Assembly: GCF_001559075.2 (NCBI RefSeq)
Contig: NZ_CP014015.2
Location: forward strand, 1,178,001 to 1,242,000
DNA length: 64,000 bases
Reading direction: 5' to 3'
Origin: Citrobacter amalonaticus
Lineage (GTDB): Bacteria; Pseudomonadota; Gammaproteobacteria; Enterobacterales; Enterobacteriaceae
Below the pieces are notes generated by a model. The model searched no databases, was not told the DNA's origin, and saw nothing but the letters and a program-made list of their open reading frames with translations. Shown here piece by piece: positions 53,296-61,315 of this stretch (its first letter is position 1; every line of letters begins with the position of its first letter). Both the position numbers and the translations under genes were made by a program.

Positions 53296-53377
53296 ACCGG
53301 ATAGCGGCGTAACCGCCCTATCCGGCCTACAAAGACGCGCTTATCCGTAGGCCTGATAAGCGCTTCGCCATCAGGCA
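53296..53377. repeat. BIME (two REP units) between the membrane and enzyme modules
   Basis: REP units at about 53297-53330 (ccggatagcggcg with ccctatccggcctac) and 53347-53377 (gtaggcctgataagcg with gccatcaggca). They split the operon between DUF4310 and the amidohydrolase. Confidence 0.9.
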
Positions 53378-53378
53378 A

Positions 53379-54023
53379 TTAGCTAATCGCAATCGGGAAG
53401 ATTGAGCCTAAAATCATTGCGCCAAGGATCGCGCCCCCGGTGATCGGCTTCTGCCAGATGTAAAACAGCAGTGCGCCGACCAGAGAACCCACGCCGATAG
53501 GGATCGACGCCGTCATCGCGCTGAGGATGATCAATGGGCCGAGGAAACGCCCCGAGGCGTTACCGGCGCCCATCATCACGTCCGCCCCGTAGGTTGAATC
53601 GCTCTGATTGATGGTGAACTTACGCGCCAGGATAATGACGTAACCAATCGCCAGGCCAATCGCCAGCCCCGTTGCCAGAGAAGCAATAAAGTTCTCAACC
53701 GGGAACATAATGCCTGCGCCCAACAGCAGCGCCGGAACCCCCAGACCAACGCCGGTCTGAATCGCACCGCCGATATCCAGAATCCCCACCAGGGAGCCTT
53801 CGATAATGCGTGCGAACAGGAAGCTGGCGCCAAACGCCGCCACTGCGCCGTACGATCCGGTATCAATCCCCGCTTTCAGCATGGCCACGAAAGCCACTTC
53901 GTTAAACGCGCCAATCCCGTACAGGTAGTACATGTGCGTCCCGGCAAACACGCCGGAGGAGAGCAGGCCAACGAAGATCGGGAACGACCAGTCGGCAAAC
54001 CAAAAACCTTTATTCTGTTCCAT
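53379..54023 (-). CDS. DUF4310 family membrane protein
   Basis: Polytopic inner-membrane protein of unknown function. 214 aa with about 6 hydrophobic spans, very glycine-rich (GGAIQTGVGLGVPALLLGAG, GAGNASGRFLGP). It starts with the hydrophilic MEQNKGFWFADWSF and ends within a span. It follows the DUF4311 gene by 11 bp. I infer that DUF4310 and DUF4311 form a two-subunit permease, because they always look paired in this kind of cluster (from memory of the EF_0829-EF_0839 type neighbourhood), but no transport has been shown to my knowledge. Confidence 0.85.
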   Translation of the reverse strand: MEQNKGFWFADWSFPIFVGLLSSGVFAGTHMYYLYGIGAFNEVAFVAMLKAGIDTGSYGAVAAFGASFLFARIIEGSLVGILDIGGAIQTGVGLGVPALLLGAGIMFPVENFIASLATGLAIGLAIGYVIILARKFTINQSDSTYGADVMMGAGNASGRFLGPLIILSAMTASIPIGVGSLVGALLFYIWQKPITGGAILGAMILGSIFPIAIS

Positions 54024-54034
54024 TGTGGCCTCCG

Positions 54035-54811
54035 TTATTTGCCGCTAAGCGAGTTGTGGATCAGTTCGAGCCAGTTCGGCACGGTCATGTGGAAGGATTC
54101 GATCATCTTCATGTCGAAGCCACGGAAGAAGCCGCTCAGGACGAACAGCAGGACGATGGCCGCCATCATCACTTTGGTCACATGATTCCAGCCGCTCTCT
54201 TCAACGCCTTTACCAATCAGGATGCCGAGGACCAGACCCGGTACGGCGTTACCCATGATCAACTGTGCCGCGCCGCCGAAAACGGTTGCCCAGAAGCCTG
54301 ATTTCTTACCGGCGTCGATCGCCGCCAGCCAGAAGATCACCGGCATCACGGTGTTGACCAGCAGGTTTGCCGCAGGGACCAGCACCTTAACGGCGGTCAC
54401 CTGCAACGCTTCCGGTACGGAAGAAGCCGTGAGGTTCAGGAAGGTCACGACAATCATGCCGATGATGCCGCAGGCAATCGCCATTTTTTTCGGGTCATGC
54501 AGCGTTTCACCGACGTTGCGGTTTTTGATCATCAGCGCTGCCGCGCCCCAGTTAGGAATGATGCGGTGATCCACGTCCTGTGTGAACGAGCCCGCCGCAA
54601 CGGATGAGGCCCAGGCGTTGAAGAAAAAGCCCAGACCAAACGAGAAGTGAGAAGCCGGATCCCCTTCGCAGGAATTCAGCTCCCCCAGAGTTCGAAACGC
54701 ACCCATCCCCTGTGTGGTAGGCGCATGAAACATGCGTGCAGCCCCGGCCCCCACACCCACGCCGACGAGGGCACCGATGATGAGCGATTTTATTAAAATT
54801 ATCAGGAACAT
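54035..54811 (-). CDS. DUF4311 domain membrane protein
   Basis: Polytopic inner-membrane protein of unknown function. 258 aa with about 6-7 hydrophobic spans. It has a conserved polar segment between spans, GELNSCEGDPASHFSFGLGF (about residues 42-61), and charged or polar residues within later loops (DVDHRIIPNWGAA). These polar, Gly/Ala-rich elements between spans could contact substrate. The start follows GAAGGC. No PTS IIC signature is recognisable by eye. Confidence 0.85.
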   Translation of the reverse strand: MFLIILIKSLIIGALVGVGVGAGAARMFHAPTTQGMGAFRTLGELNSCEGDPASHFSFGLGFFFNAWASSVAAGSFTQDVDHRIIPNWGAAALMIKNRNVGETLHDPKKMAIACGIIGMIVVTFLNLTASSVPEALQVTAVKVLVPAANLLVNTVMPVIFWLAAIDAGKKSGFWATVFGGAAQLIMGNAVPGLVLGILIGKGVEESGWNHVTKVMMAAIVLLFVLSGFFRGFDMKMIESFHMTVPNWLELIHNSLSGK

Positions 54812-54833
54812 AATTATGCCTTCTTAACAAGAA

Positions 54834-55133
54834 TCAGCGTTGCGAGACAAAATCCACCTTGTCCAGATTGATGGCTGTCACGTTGACGGTCACATCCAGC
54901 TCCACGCTGTAAGTGCGTCGTTCCCGGCGCAGAAAGAAGAACAAAAACGCTTCTTTGCGCACCGCTTCACGCGCTTGAACAACCTGCACATCCTGTGGCT
55001 CAATACGCAGTAAAATATGCGGCGATGCCTTCATGACCGCGGCCTGAACGTGGTTCAGGGCATCGGCAAAGGCGCGCGCTTTGGCTTCGCCTTTACCGGT
55101 GACTCTCACCGTTGTGGTGAATTGTTCTTTCAT
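54834..55133 (-). CDS. DUF4312 family small cytosolic protein
   Basis: A 99-aa soluble protein of unknown function. Alternating beta-strand and helix pattern: TTTVRVTGKGEAKARAFADAL at the start, a central RIEPQDVQVVQAREAV segment, an FLFFFLRRERR stretch and a final beta-rich YSVELDVTVNV. The ATG is 2 bp after the stop of the SFCGS gene, so translation is probably coupled. A GTG 27 bp upstream would overlap that gene. Confidence 0.8.
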   Translation of the reverse strand: MKEQFTTTVRVTGKGEAKARAFADALNHVQAAVMKASPHILLRIEPQDVQVVQAREAVRKEAFLFFFLRRERRTYSVELDVTVNVTAINLDKVDFVSQR

Positions 55134-55135
55134 AC

Positions 55136-55498
55136 TTACGCGCCGTATTTTTTCTGCCACGCCTGAACCAGACGCTCGCCAAGCTCTTCTTTATCCATAA
55201 AGCCGAACCCCAGCACGTTGCAGCCTTCGTTAATCGCTGTTACGCCTTCATCCACAGAGCGCATCCCGTATTTGGCTTTGTAACCGTATTTGTTCTGTGC
55301 AGTGATGGCGCCCGCGCCGCCGCTGCCGCAAAAAGAGATGCCGAACGTGGCGTTTTCCGCTTTCATCACGTCCCCCAGTTTCATATCCGCGGCAACGCCC
55401 GGTACCACCACCGCACGACCACCGGCTTTCTCGACGCCTGCCGCCACTTTCTGGCCTTTACCCAGACGATCGCCAATCACGACTGTAATCTGTTCCAT
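55136..55498 (-). CDS. Glycine-rich SFCGS family protein
   Basis: A 120-aa soluble protein of unknown function named for its central motif. Seen: beta-alpha start TVVIGDRLGKGQKVAAGVEKA, then GISFCGSGGAGAITAQNKYG with C57 in a glycine-rich loop, then GCNVLGFGFMDKEEL. Size and the cysteine loop invite comparison with PTS IIB proteins, where a cysteine in a P-loop carries phosphate. That comparison is my inference, not an established homology. The ATG follows AAGGAG with 8-bp spacing, the best ribosome site of the membrane module. Confidence 0.83.
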   Translation of the reverse strand: MEQITVVIGDRLGKGQKVAAGVEKAGGRAVVVPGVAADMKLGDVMKAENATFGISFCGSGGAGAITAQNKYGYKAKYGMRSVDEGVTAINEGCNVLGFGFMDKEELGERLVQAWQKKYGA

Positions 55499-55509
55499 GT
55501 TGTTGCTCC

Positions 55510-55830
55510 TTAAAGGTTGTCTTTCGCGACTTCAAAGTGGACGGACAGCAGCCAGGCTTCTTCCTCGGGAAGGTTGCCAAACGCTGCGACCACGTCGCGG
55601 GCAAGCGCCATTGAATCGGCTGAAATTTCATCAAACAAACTGGCTTCCACTTCCGGCAAAGGCTCGCCGGTCACCGACCGGTGCGCCATGGCGCGAACGT
55701 GAGACGTCAGCATTTGTTCCTGTACGGCGTTGGGAATGATGTGATGTTCACGCAGCAAGGCATACACTTGCGCCAGCATGCGATCGGCCAGTTCACCAAT
55801 CTGCGCCACCTGTTCCCCCATGTCGTTCAT
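55510..55830 (-). CDS. Stand-alone PRD domain protein
   Basis: A 106-aa protein consisting of a single PTS-regulation domain without a DNA- or RNA-binding part. Seen: the two PRD histidines, in LTSHVRAMAHR (about residue 48) and LLSVHFEVAK (about residue 98), in an all-helical sequence. Start ATG at 55830 follows CGGAG; a GTG 18 bp upstream is less likely. First gene of the operon. It could be a phosphorylation-dependent partner of the regulator or of the SFCGS/DUF4312 proteins (inference). Confidence 0.84.
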   Translation of the reverse strand: MNDMGEQVAQIGELADRMLAQVYALLREHHIIPNAVQEQMLTSHVRAMAHRSVTGEPLPEVEASLFDEISADSMALARDVVAAFGNLPEEEAWLLSVHFEVAKDNL

Positions 55831-56115
55831 TACTGCTCCGTTATTCACTCGTCTTACCCCGTTAATGGCTCTGGGTTAAAACTAGCGGTGGGGGTAAAAA
55901 GTTTGTAGCGAGTTGTTTTCCACTTCGAAGTGGAAAGGCGAGTGGCAATAGTGATCTGTTCCACAGAAAAGGCGGTTTTGATGATTTATCGCTGGGAAAG
56001 TGTGATGAATATCGCAAGTGAAAGCGGAAAAAGACGTAGCCGAAAGAACAATTACATTGACGAAGAAAATGAGAAAGTGTGATGAATATTACGTTTACTT
56101 ATGGATTGCTAAAAA
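55831..56115. other. Promoter region of the DUF4310-4312 operon
   Basis: Contains a perfect 20-bp palindrome at 55917-55936 (tttccacttcgaagtggaaa), a related ttccac at 55959-55964 exactly 40 bp from the same hexamer in the palindrome, and a 17-bp direct repeat gaaagtgtgatgaatat at 55996-56012 and 56073-56089. I looked for a sigma-54 element and found none. A 33-codon plus-strand ORF (55981-56082) is discussed under findings. Confidence 0.6.
55917..55936. promoter_or_regulatory. 20-bp perfect palindrome, candidate operator of the operon
   Basis: tttccacttcgaagtggaaa is fully self-complementary and lies 87 bp upstream of the first start codon of the operon. The obvious candidate ligand is the operon's own BglG/MtlR-type activator; this is inference from position. 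Confidence 0.65.
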
Positions 56116-56150
56116 TGCCGGATGTCGACACGAACATCTTATCCGGCCTG
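56116..56150. repeat. REP unit downstream of cybC control region
   Basis: tgccggatgtcgaca with aacatcttatccggcct, a single REP palindrome just after the cybC stop on the minus strand. Confidence 0.8.
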
Positions 56151-56173
56151 CTTTCACTTAACCGCGCTATAAA

Positions 56174-56560
56174 TTAACGATACTTCTTGTGGTACGCGTT
56201 GCGGGTGGTTTTGAATTCTTCCGCCGCGGCCTGCGCTTCTTTGACCTTCCCTTCGTTTGCCAGCTTCAGCGCGCCGTCAATCTGGCCGACGAGGATGTCA
56301 AAACCATGACGAAAATCTTTCATTTCCGGGCTATCGGAGGCTTTGCTTTCCAGCTTTGGCGGTGTGCCTTTTTGAGCATCCAGCGCAGCGGCGCGCATTT
56401 TGGTTAACGCATCCGTCACTTGCGTCGCGTTATCCGCTTTTTCGATGACCTTCAGGTTATCGTTAAGCGTTTCCATATTCTCTTCGAGTTCGGCGGCGAA
56501 CACGGAAGAGCCCAAAACTAACGTTGAAGCTGCGATGATTGCTAACAGGTGTTTACGCAT
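56174..56560 (-). CDS. cybC: Soluble cytochrome b562
   Basis: Periplasmic four-helix-bundle cytochrome that binds haem b non-covalently; its physiological role is unclear. Seen: a 22-residue Sec signal peptide cleaved after VFA, and haem ligands Met7 and His102 of the mature protein (AELEENM and NAYHKKYR). 128 aa as in intact E. coli alleles. The ATG follows GAAGGA. It neighbours nrdG in E. coli; here the DUF4310-4312 operon lies between. Confidence 0.96.
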   Translation of the reverse strand: MRKHLLAIIAASTLVLGSSVFAAELEENMETLNDNLKVIEKADNATQVTDALTKMRAAALDAQKGTPPKLESKASDSPEMKDFRHGFDILVGQIDGALKLANEGKVKEAQAAAEEFKTTRNAYHKKYR

Positions 56561-56658
56561 TGCTCACTTCCTTCTTATTTTTAATAGAACGGATACGCTG
56601 TAGCCTTCGGGCAGCAGAAAGGCGACAAGCGCATCTGTAGCCCGAAGGATGACAGGTA

Positions 56659-58011
56659 TCACTGCCCGGCGATTTTCATCTCCGGCAACAGCACTGAACC
56701 ACACTGTATATTGCTACGCGTTTCAATATCGTTACCCACAGTCACGATATTGCGCCACATCTCTTTTAAGTTTCCGGCGATGGTGATTTCGCTGACAGGA
56801 TATTGAATTTCTCCGTTTTCAACCCAGAAACCGGCTGCGCCACGGGAGTAATCCCCGGTGATGCCGCTCACGCCCTGGCCCATCAGTTCAGTGACCACCA
56901 GCCCGGTGCCCATCTCTTTAAGCATCTGCTCAAAGTTCAGCCCTTGTCCGGCAATACGCCAGTTATGAATGCCGCCCGCATGACCGGTGCTTTTCAGCCC
57001 CAGCTTGCGTGCGGAGTAGTTGGTCAGCAGCCATTGGGTCAGAACGCCATCTTTCACAATGTCACGACGTTCCGTGCGCACGCCTTCGCTGTCAAACGGT
57101 GAGGAGGCCAGTCCTTTCAGCAGGTGTGGATGCTCCTCAATGGTCAGCCATTCAGGCAGAATTTGTTTGCCCAGCGAATCCAGCAGGAACGTGGATTTGC
57201 GGTACACCGAACCGCCCGCAATTGCGCCAACCAGATGGCCAAACAGCCCGGTTGCCACTTCGTTGGCAAAAATCACCGGCGCTTTCATGGTCGAGAGTTT
57301 ACGCGGCGACAGGCGGGATAACGTGCGGCGAGCACAGTCTGCGCCCACCCATTCCGGCGTTTGCAGATCGCCCATCGCACGCCCGATCGTGTAAGCGTAA
57401 TCGCGCTCCATATCGCCGTTTTCTTCGGCAATTACGCAGCTGGAAAGCGAATGACGGGTGGAGCAATAGCCCTGCAACATGCCGTGGCTGTTGCCGAACA
57501 CTTTAATGCCATAGTGGCTGTTAAAGCTGCCGCCTTCCGTATTGGTGATGCGTTTGTCGGCCTGCAGAGAGGCCTGTTCGGCACGCGCCGCCAGTTCAAT
57601 GGCATCGTCCGGAGAAACGTCAGCCGGGTGGAACAGGTCCAGATCCGGGGCGTCAAAGGCCAGCAGTTCTTTGTCGGCCACACCGGCGCACGGGTCCGGC
57701 GAGGTGTAACGCGCGATGTCCAGCGCCGCCTGGACGGTACGGGCAATCGCCTGCGGACTTAAATCGGTCGATGAGGCGCTGCCTTTGCGGTTCTGATGAT
57801 AGACGGTAATCCCCAGTGCACCATCGCTATTGAATTCGACATTCTCCACTTCACCATAACGGGTGCTGACACTGATGCCGGTCGTTTTGCTTACGGCGAC
57901 TTCCGCCCCGTCCGATTTGCCTGAGGCTAACTCCAGCGCTGTCGAGACTGCTTCTTCCAGAATCTTACGCTGCGCTTCAACTTGTGAGATTACTTTCATC
58001 GCAAATGCCAT
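56659..58011 (-). CDS. pmbA: Metalloprotease PmbA/TldE
   Basis: Partner of TldD in a heterodimeric protease that matures microcin B17 and degrades the CcdA antitoxin (known in E. coli). TldE lacks the catalytic HExxxH of TldD, and none is visible here. 450 aa from the ATG at 58011 (MAFAMKVISQ). A longer in-frame reading adds 23 unconserved residues. Near-identity with recalled E. coli PmbA through ITNTEGGSFNSHYG and HAGGIHNW. Divergent from darP. Confidence 0.95.
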   Translation of the reverse strand: MAFAMKVISQVEAQRKILEEAVSTALELASGKSDGAEVAVSKTTGISVSTRYGEVENVEFNSDGALGITVYHQNRKGSASSTDLSPQAIARTVQAALDIARYTSPDPCAGVADKELLAFDAPDLDLFHPADVSPDDAIELAARAEQASLQADKRITNTEGGSFNSHYGIKVFGNSHGMLQGYCSTRHSLSSCVIAEENGDMERDYAYTIGRAMGDLQTPEWVGADCARRTLSRLSPRKLSTMKAPVIFANEVATGLFGHLVGAIAGGSVYRKSTFLLDSLGKQILPEWLTIEEHPHLLKGLASSPFDSEGVRTERRDIVKDGVLTQWLLTNYSARKLGLKSTGHAGGIHNWRIAGQGLNFEQMLKEMGTGLVVTELMGQGVSGITGDYSRGAAGFWVENGEIQYPVSEITIAGNLKEMWRNIVTVGNDIETRSNIQCGSVLLPEMKIAGQ

Positions 58012-58106
58012 AATGTAGAGAGAGTTTCTCTGAAGTCTAACAGAGAACCGTTTTTCAGTGCGCATCTTAACTGGTAACATTAGCCTCTTTTTTTAAGGAG
58101 CCTGAC

Positions 58107-58658
58107 ATGACAAAGCAGCCCGAAGACTGGCTCGACGACGTTCCCGGTGATGACATCGAAGACGAAGACGATGAAATTATCTGGGTCAGCAAAAGTGAAA
58201 TTAAACGCGACGCCGAGGAGCTAAAACGCCTGGGCGCGGAACTGGTGGATCTGGGGAAAAACGCGCTGGACAAGATCCCGCTTGATGCGGACCTGCGTGC
58301 CGCCATTGAGCTGGCCCAGCGTATCAAGATGGAAGGTCGCCGCCGCCAGTTGCAGTTGATTGGTAAAATGCTGCGCCAACGCGAGGTGGATCCCATCCGC
58401 CAGGCGCTGGATAAGCTGAAAAATCGCCACAACCAACAGGTGGTGCTGTTTCACAAGCTTGAGCAACTGCGCGATCGCCTGATCGATGAAGGCGATGACG
58501 CGGTAGAAGAGGTGCTGAATCTGTGGCCACACGCCGATCGCCAACAGCTTCGCTCGCTGGTCCGCAATGCGAAGAAAGAGAAAGAAGGGAATAAGCCGCC
58601 GAAATCCGCGCGTCAGATCTTCCAGTATCTGCGCGAACTGGCGGAAAACGAAGAGTAA
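58107..58658 (+). CDS. darP: Ribosome-associated protein YjgA/DarP
   Basis: DUF615 protein that binds late 50S precursors and promotes peptidyl-transferase centre maturation (known in E. coli as DarP). 183 aa with an acidic N-terminus (DDVPGDDIEDEDDE), a helical middle with RRRQLQLIGKMLR, and the C-terminal KSARQIFQYLREL. The ATG follows AAGGAG. Confidence 0.95.
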   Translation: MTKQPEDWLDDVPGDDIEDEDDEIIWVSKSEIKRDAEELKRLGAELVDLGKNALDKIPLDADLRAAIELAQRIKMEGRRRQLQLIGKMLRQREVDPIRQALDKLKNRHNQQVVLFHKLEQLRDRLIDEGDDAVEEVLNLWPHADRQQLRSLVRNAKKEKEGNKPPKSARQIFQYLRELAENEE

Positions 58659-58673
58659 TCCCGTACGCTAAAC

Positions 58674-58750
58674 AGGCCGGATGGCGACGCAAAGCGTCTT
58701 ATCCGGCCTACAAGCCCGCAGGCCCGGTAAGCGTCAGCGCCACCGGGCAT
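58674..58750. repeat. BIME (two REP units) between darP and mpl
   Basis: ggccggatggcgacgc with gcgtcttatccggcctac, then gcaggcccggtaagcgtc with cagcgccaccgggca, between convergent genes. Confidence 0.9.
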
Positions 58751-58755
58751 TTTTC

Positions 58756-60135
58756 TTACTCTTCAGCTTCCGCTTCGGCTTTCTTCGCCAGACCATCCAG
58801 CAGTTTCTGGTGAATGCCACCAAACCCGCCGTTACTCATCACCAGAATGTGATCGCCTGGCTGCGCCGTTTTCACGATCATCTCAGCCAGCGTATCAACA
58901 TCGCCACTCCAGTGAGCAGGCTGGATGCAGGCTTCCGCCACTTCCGCGACCTGCCACGGAATATGTGGTGGCTGCAGCAGATAGACTTCATCCGCACGGC
59001 CCAATGACGGTGCCAGATCGTCTTTGCACAGCCCCATCTTCATGGTGTTGGAACGCGGTTCCAGCACGGCGATGATGCGCGCCGTGCCGCCTACTTTTCC
59101 GCGCAGCGCCGCAAGCGTTGCCAGAATCGCCGTCGGGTGATGGGCAAAATCGTCATACACCGTGACGCCGTTTGCTTCACCGCGCAGTTCCAGGCGACGA
59201 CGGGCATTAATAAATGATCCCAGCGCCTGAGCCGCGTCCGCCGGTTGTACGCCAACATGACGGGCCGCGGCGATCGCCATCAGACCGTTGTGCATGTTGT
59301 GCTCACCGACCAGCGACCACTTCACTTCGCCGACCTTCTCACCATCCAGCCACACTTCCCATTCAGAAGCATCGACGTTCAGCTTTTTCGCCTGCCAGTG
59401 GCCCTGTTCGCCCACCAGCTCCTGTTCGCTCCAGCAGCCCATCGCCATCGTCTGCTTCAGGTTGATGTCGTGCTCAGGATAGATGATCCGCCCCTGCCCC
59501 GGCACAATACGGACCAGATGGTGGAACTGCTTTTGGATCGCTTTCAGATCGTCAAAGATATCCGCATGATCAAACTCAAGGTTATTGAGGATCAGCGTAC
59601 GCGGGCAGTAATGTACGAATTTGGAGCGTTTATCGAAGAAGGCGCAGTCGTACTCATCCGCTTCAATCACGAAGAAGTCGCTTTCGCCCAGACGCGCAGA
59701 AACGTCAAAATTCCCCGGCACGCCGCCAATCACAAAACCGGGTTTGTAACCGCAGACTTCCAGAATCCAGGTCGCCATGCCGGCGGTCGTGGTTTTACCG
59801 TGCGTTCCCGCGACGGCCAGCACCCAACGATCGCGCAACACAAAGTCATGCAGCCACTGCGGACCGGACATGAACGGAATGTTTTTCTCCAGCACCGTCT
59901 CAACGCACGGATTCCCACGGGTCATGGCATTGCCAATGATCACCAAATCCGGCTGCGGGTCGAGTTGACTGGGGTCATAACCCTGAATCAGGGAGATGCC
60001 CTGATTCTCAAGCAAAGTACTCATCGGCGGATACACATTGGCGTCCGAACCCGTTACTTCATGACCGAGCGAGCGCGCCAGCATCGCCAGACCGCCCATG
60101 AACGTGCCACAAATTCCCAAAATATGAATGCGCAT
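58756..60135 (-). CDS. mpl: UDP-MurNAc : L-Ala-gamma-D-Glu-meso-DAP ligase
   Basis: Recycles the murein tripeptide by attaching it to UDP-N-acetylmuramate. A Mur ligase with three domains: an N-terminal UDP-binding domain with GICGTFMGGLA, a central ATPase with GTHGKTTT at residues 110-117, and a C-terminal domain with the YDDFAHHPTAI segment. 459 aa, close to E. coli Mpl. Divergent from fbp. Confidence 0.96.
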   Translation of the reverse strand: MRIHILGICGTFMGGLAMLARSLGHEVTGSDANVYPPMSTLLENQGISLIQGYDPSQLDPQPDLVIIGNAMTRGNPCVETVLEKNIPFMSGPQWLHDFVLRDRWVLAVAGTHGKTTTAGMATWILEVCGYKPGFVIGGVPGNFDVSARLGESDFFVIEADEYDCAFFDKRSKFVHYCPRTLILNNLEFDHADIFDDLKAIQKQFHHLVRIVPGQGRIIYPEHDINLKQTMAMGCWSEQELVGEQGHWQAKKLNVDASEWEVWLDGEKVGEVKWSLVGEHNMHNGLMAIAAARHVGVQPADAAQALGSFINARRRLELRGEANGVTVYDDFAHHPTAILATLAALRGKVGGTARIIAVLEPRSNTMKMGLCKDDLAPSLGRADEVYLLQPPHIPWQVAEVAEACIQPAHWSGDVDTLAEMIVKTAQPGDHILVMSNGGFGGIHQKLLDGLAKKAEAEAEE

Positions 60136-60310
60136 ACGTCACTATCCTAATTTAACCCAGGGGGCATTTTACGCATATGTCAGCCAAGTGAGAAACGCAT
60201 TTCAGGATAATCCGTAGTTTGCTGGCGCGATTCACCTGAGCGCAGCCACTGAAATATTTGTTAAGATTGTTACGGTCGCTTTACTCCATATTAATTGCAG
60301 GGAAAGTGTT

Positions 60311-61309
60311 ATGAAAACGTTAGGTGAATTTATTGTCGAGAAGCAGCACGAGTTCTCTCATGCTACAGGTGAGCTCACTGCGTTGTTGTCGGCAATAAAG
60401 CTGGGCGCCAAGATCATCCACCGCGATATCAACAAGGCCGGTCTGGTCGATATCCTGGGTGCCAGCGGTGCTGAGAACGTACAGGGTGAGGTTCAGCAGA
60501 AACTCGACCTGTTCGCGAACGAAAAACTGAAAGCTGCACTCAAGGCGCGTGATATCGTCGCGGGTATTGCCTCTGAAGAAGAAGATGAAATCGTCGTTTT
60601 CGAAGGCTGTGAACACGCGAAATACGTGGTGCTGATGGATCCGCTGGATGGATCGTCCAACATCGATGTTAACGTCTCTGTCGGGACCATTTTCTCTATC
60701 TACCGCCGCGTGACGCCTGTCGGTACGCCGGTCACTGAAGAAGATTTCCTGCAACCGGGCAACAAACAGGTTGCTGCGGGTTACGTGGTTTACGGCTCTT
60801 CCACCATGCTGGTTTATACCACCGGCTGCGGTGTCCATGCCTTTACTTACGACCCATCACTGGGTGTGTTCTGCCTGTGTCAGGAACGGATGCGCTTCCC
60901 GGAGAAAGGCAACACCTACTCCATTAACGAAGGCAACTACATCAAATTCCCGAACGGCGTGAAGAAGTACATCAAGTTCTGCCAGGAAGAGGATAAATCC
61001 ACGCAGCGCCCGTATACCTCACGCTACATCGGCTCACTGGTTGCTGACTTCCATCGTAACCTGCTGAAAGGCGGGATCTACCTCTACCCAAGCACCGCCA
61101 GCCACCCGGACGGCAAACTGCGTCTGCTGTACGAATGCAACCCAATGGCGTTCCTTGCAGAGCAAGCGGGCGGCAAGGCAAGCGACGGGAAAGAACGTAT
61201 TCTGGATATCACCCCGGAAAGCCTGCATCAGCGTCGTTCGTTCTTCGTCGGCAACAACCATATGGTTGAAGATGTCGAGCGCTTTATCCGGGAATTCCCG
61301 GACGCGTAA
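60311..61309 (+). CDS. fbp: Fructose-1,6-bisphosphatase class I
   Basis: Hydrolyses fructose 1,6-bisphosphate to fructose 6-phosphate in gluconeogenesis; inhibited by AMP. Seen: metal-binding DPLDGSSNID near residue 116, the upstream EEDE segment, and KGGIYLYPS near 255. 332 aa as in E. coli. The ATG follows AGGGAAA. Confidence 0.97.
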   Translation: MKTLGEFIVEKQHEFSHATGELTALLSAIKLGAKIIHRDINKAGLVDILGASGAENVQGEVQQKLDLFANEKLKAALKARDIVAGIASEEEDEIVVFEGCEHAKYVVLMDPLDGSSNIDVNVSVGTIFSIYRRVTPVGTPVTEEDFLQPGNKQVAAGYVVYGSSTMLVYTTGCGVHAFTYDPSLGVFCLCQERMRFPEKGNTYSINEGNYIKFPNGVKKYIKFCQEEDKSTQRPYTSRYIGSLVADFHRNLLKGGIYLYPSTASHPDGKLRLLYECNPMAFLAEQAGGKASDGKERILDITPESLHQRRSFFVGNNHMVEDVERFIREFPDA

Positions 61310-61315
61310 ACCCCT

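Noticed and set aside
48382..55830. Calling the operon the known D-glucosaminate (dga) or glucoselysine/fructoselysine (gfr) operon
   Set aside because: Those operons encode mannose-family PTS permeases and sigma-54-type regulators. Here the permease genes are replaced by DUF4310/4311/4312/SFCGS and the regulator is BglG/MtlR type.
55831..56115. A sigma-54 promoter for the DUF4310-4312 operon, as used by some PRD-regulated operons
   Set aside because: No TGGCAC-N5-TTGC pattern was found on the minus strand, and the regulator lacks the AAA+ domain of LevR/DgaR-type sigma-54 activators.
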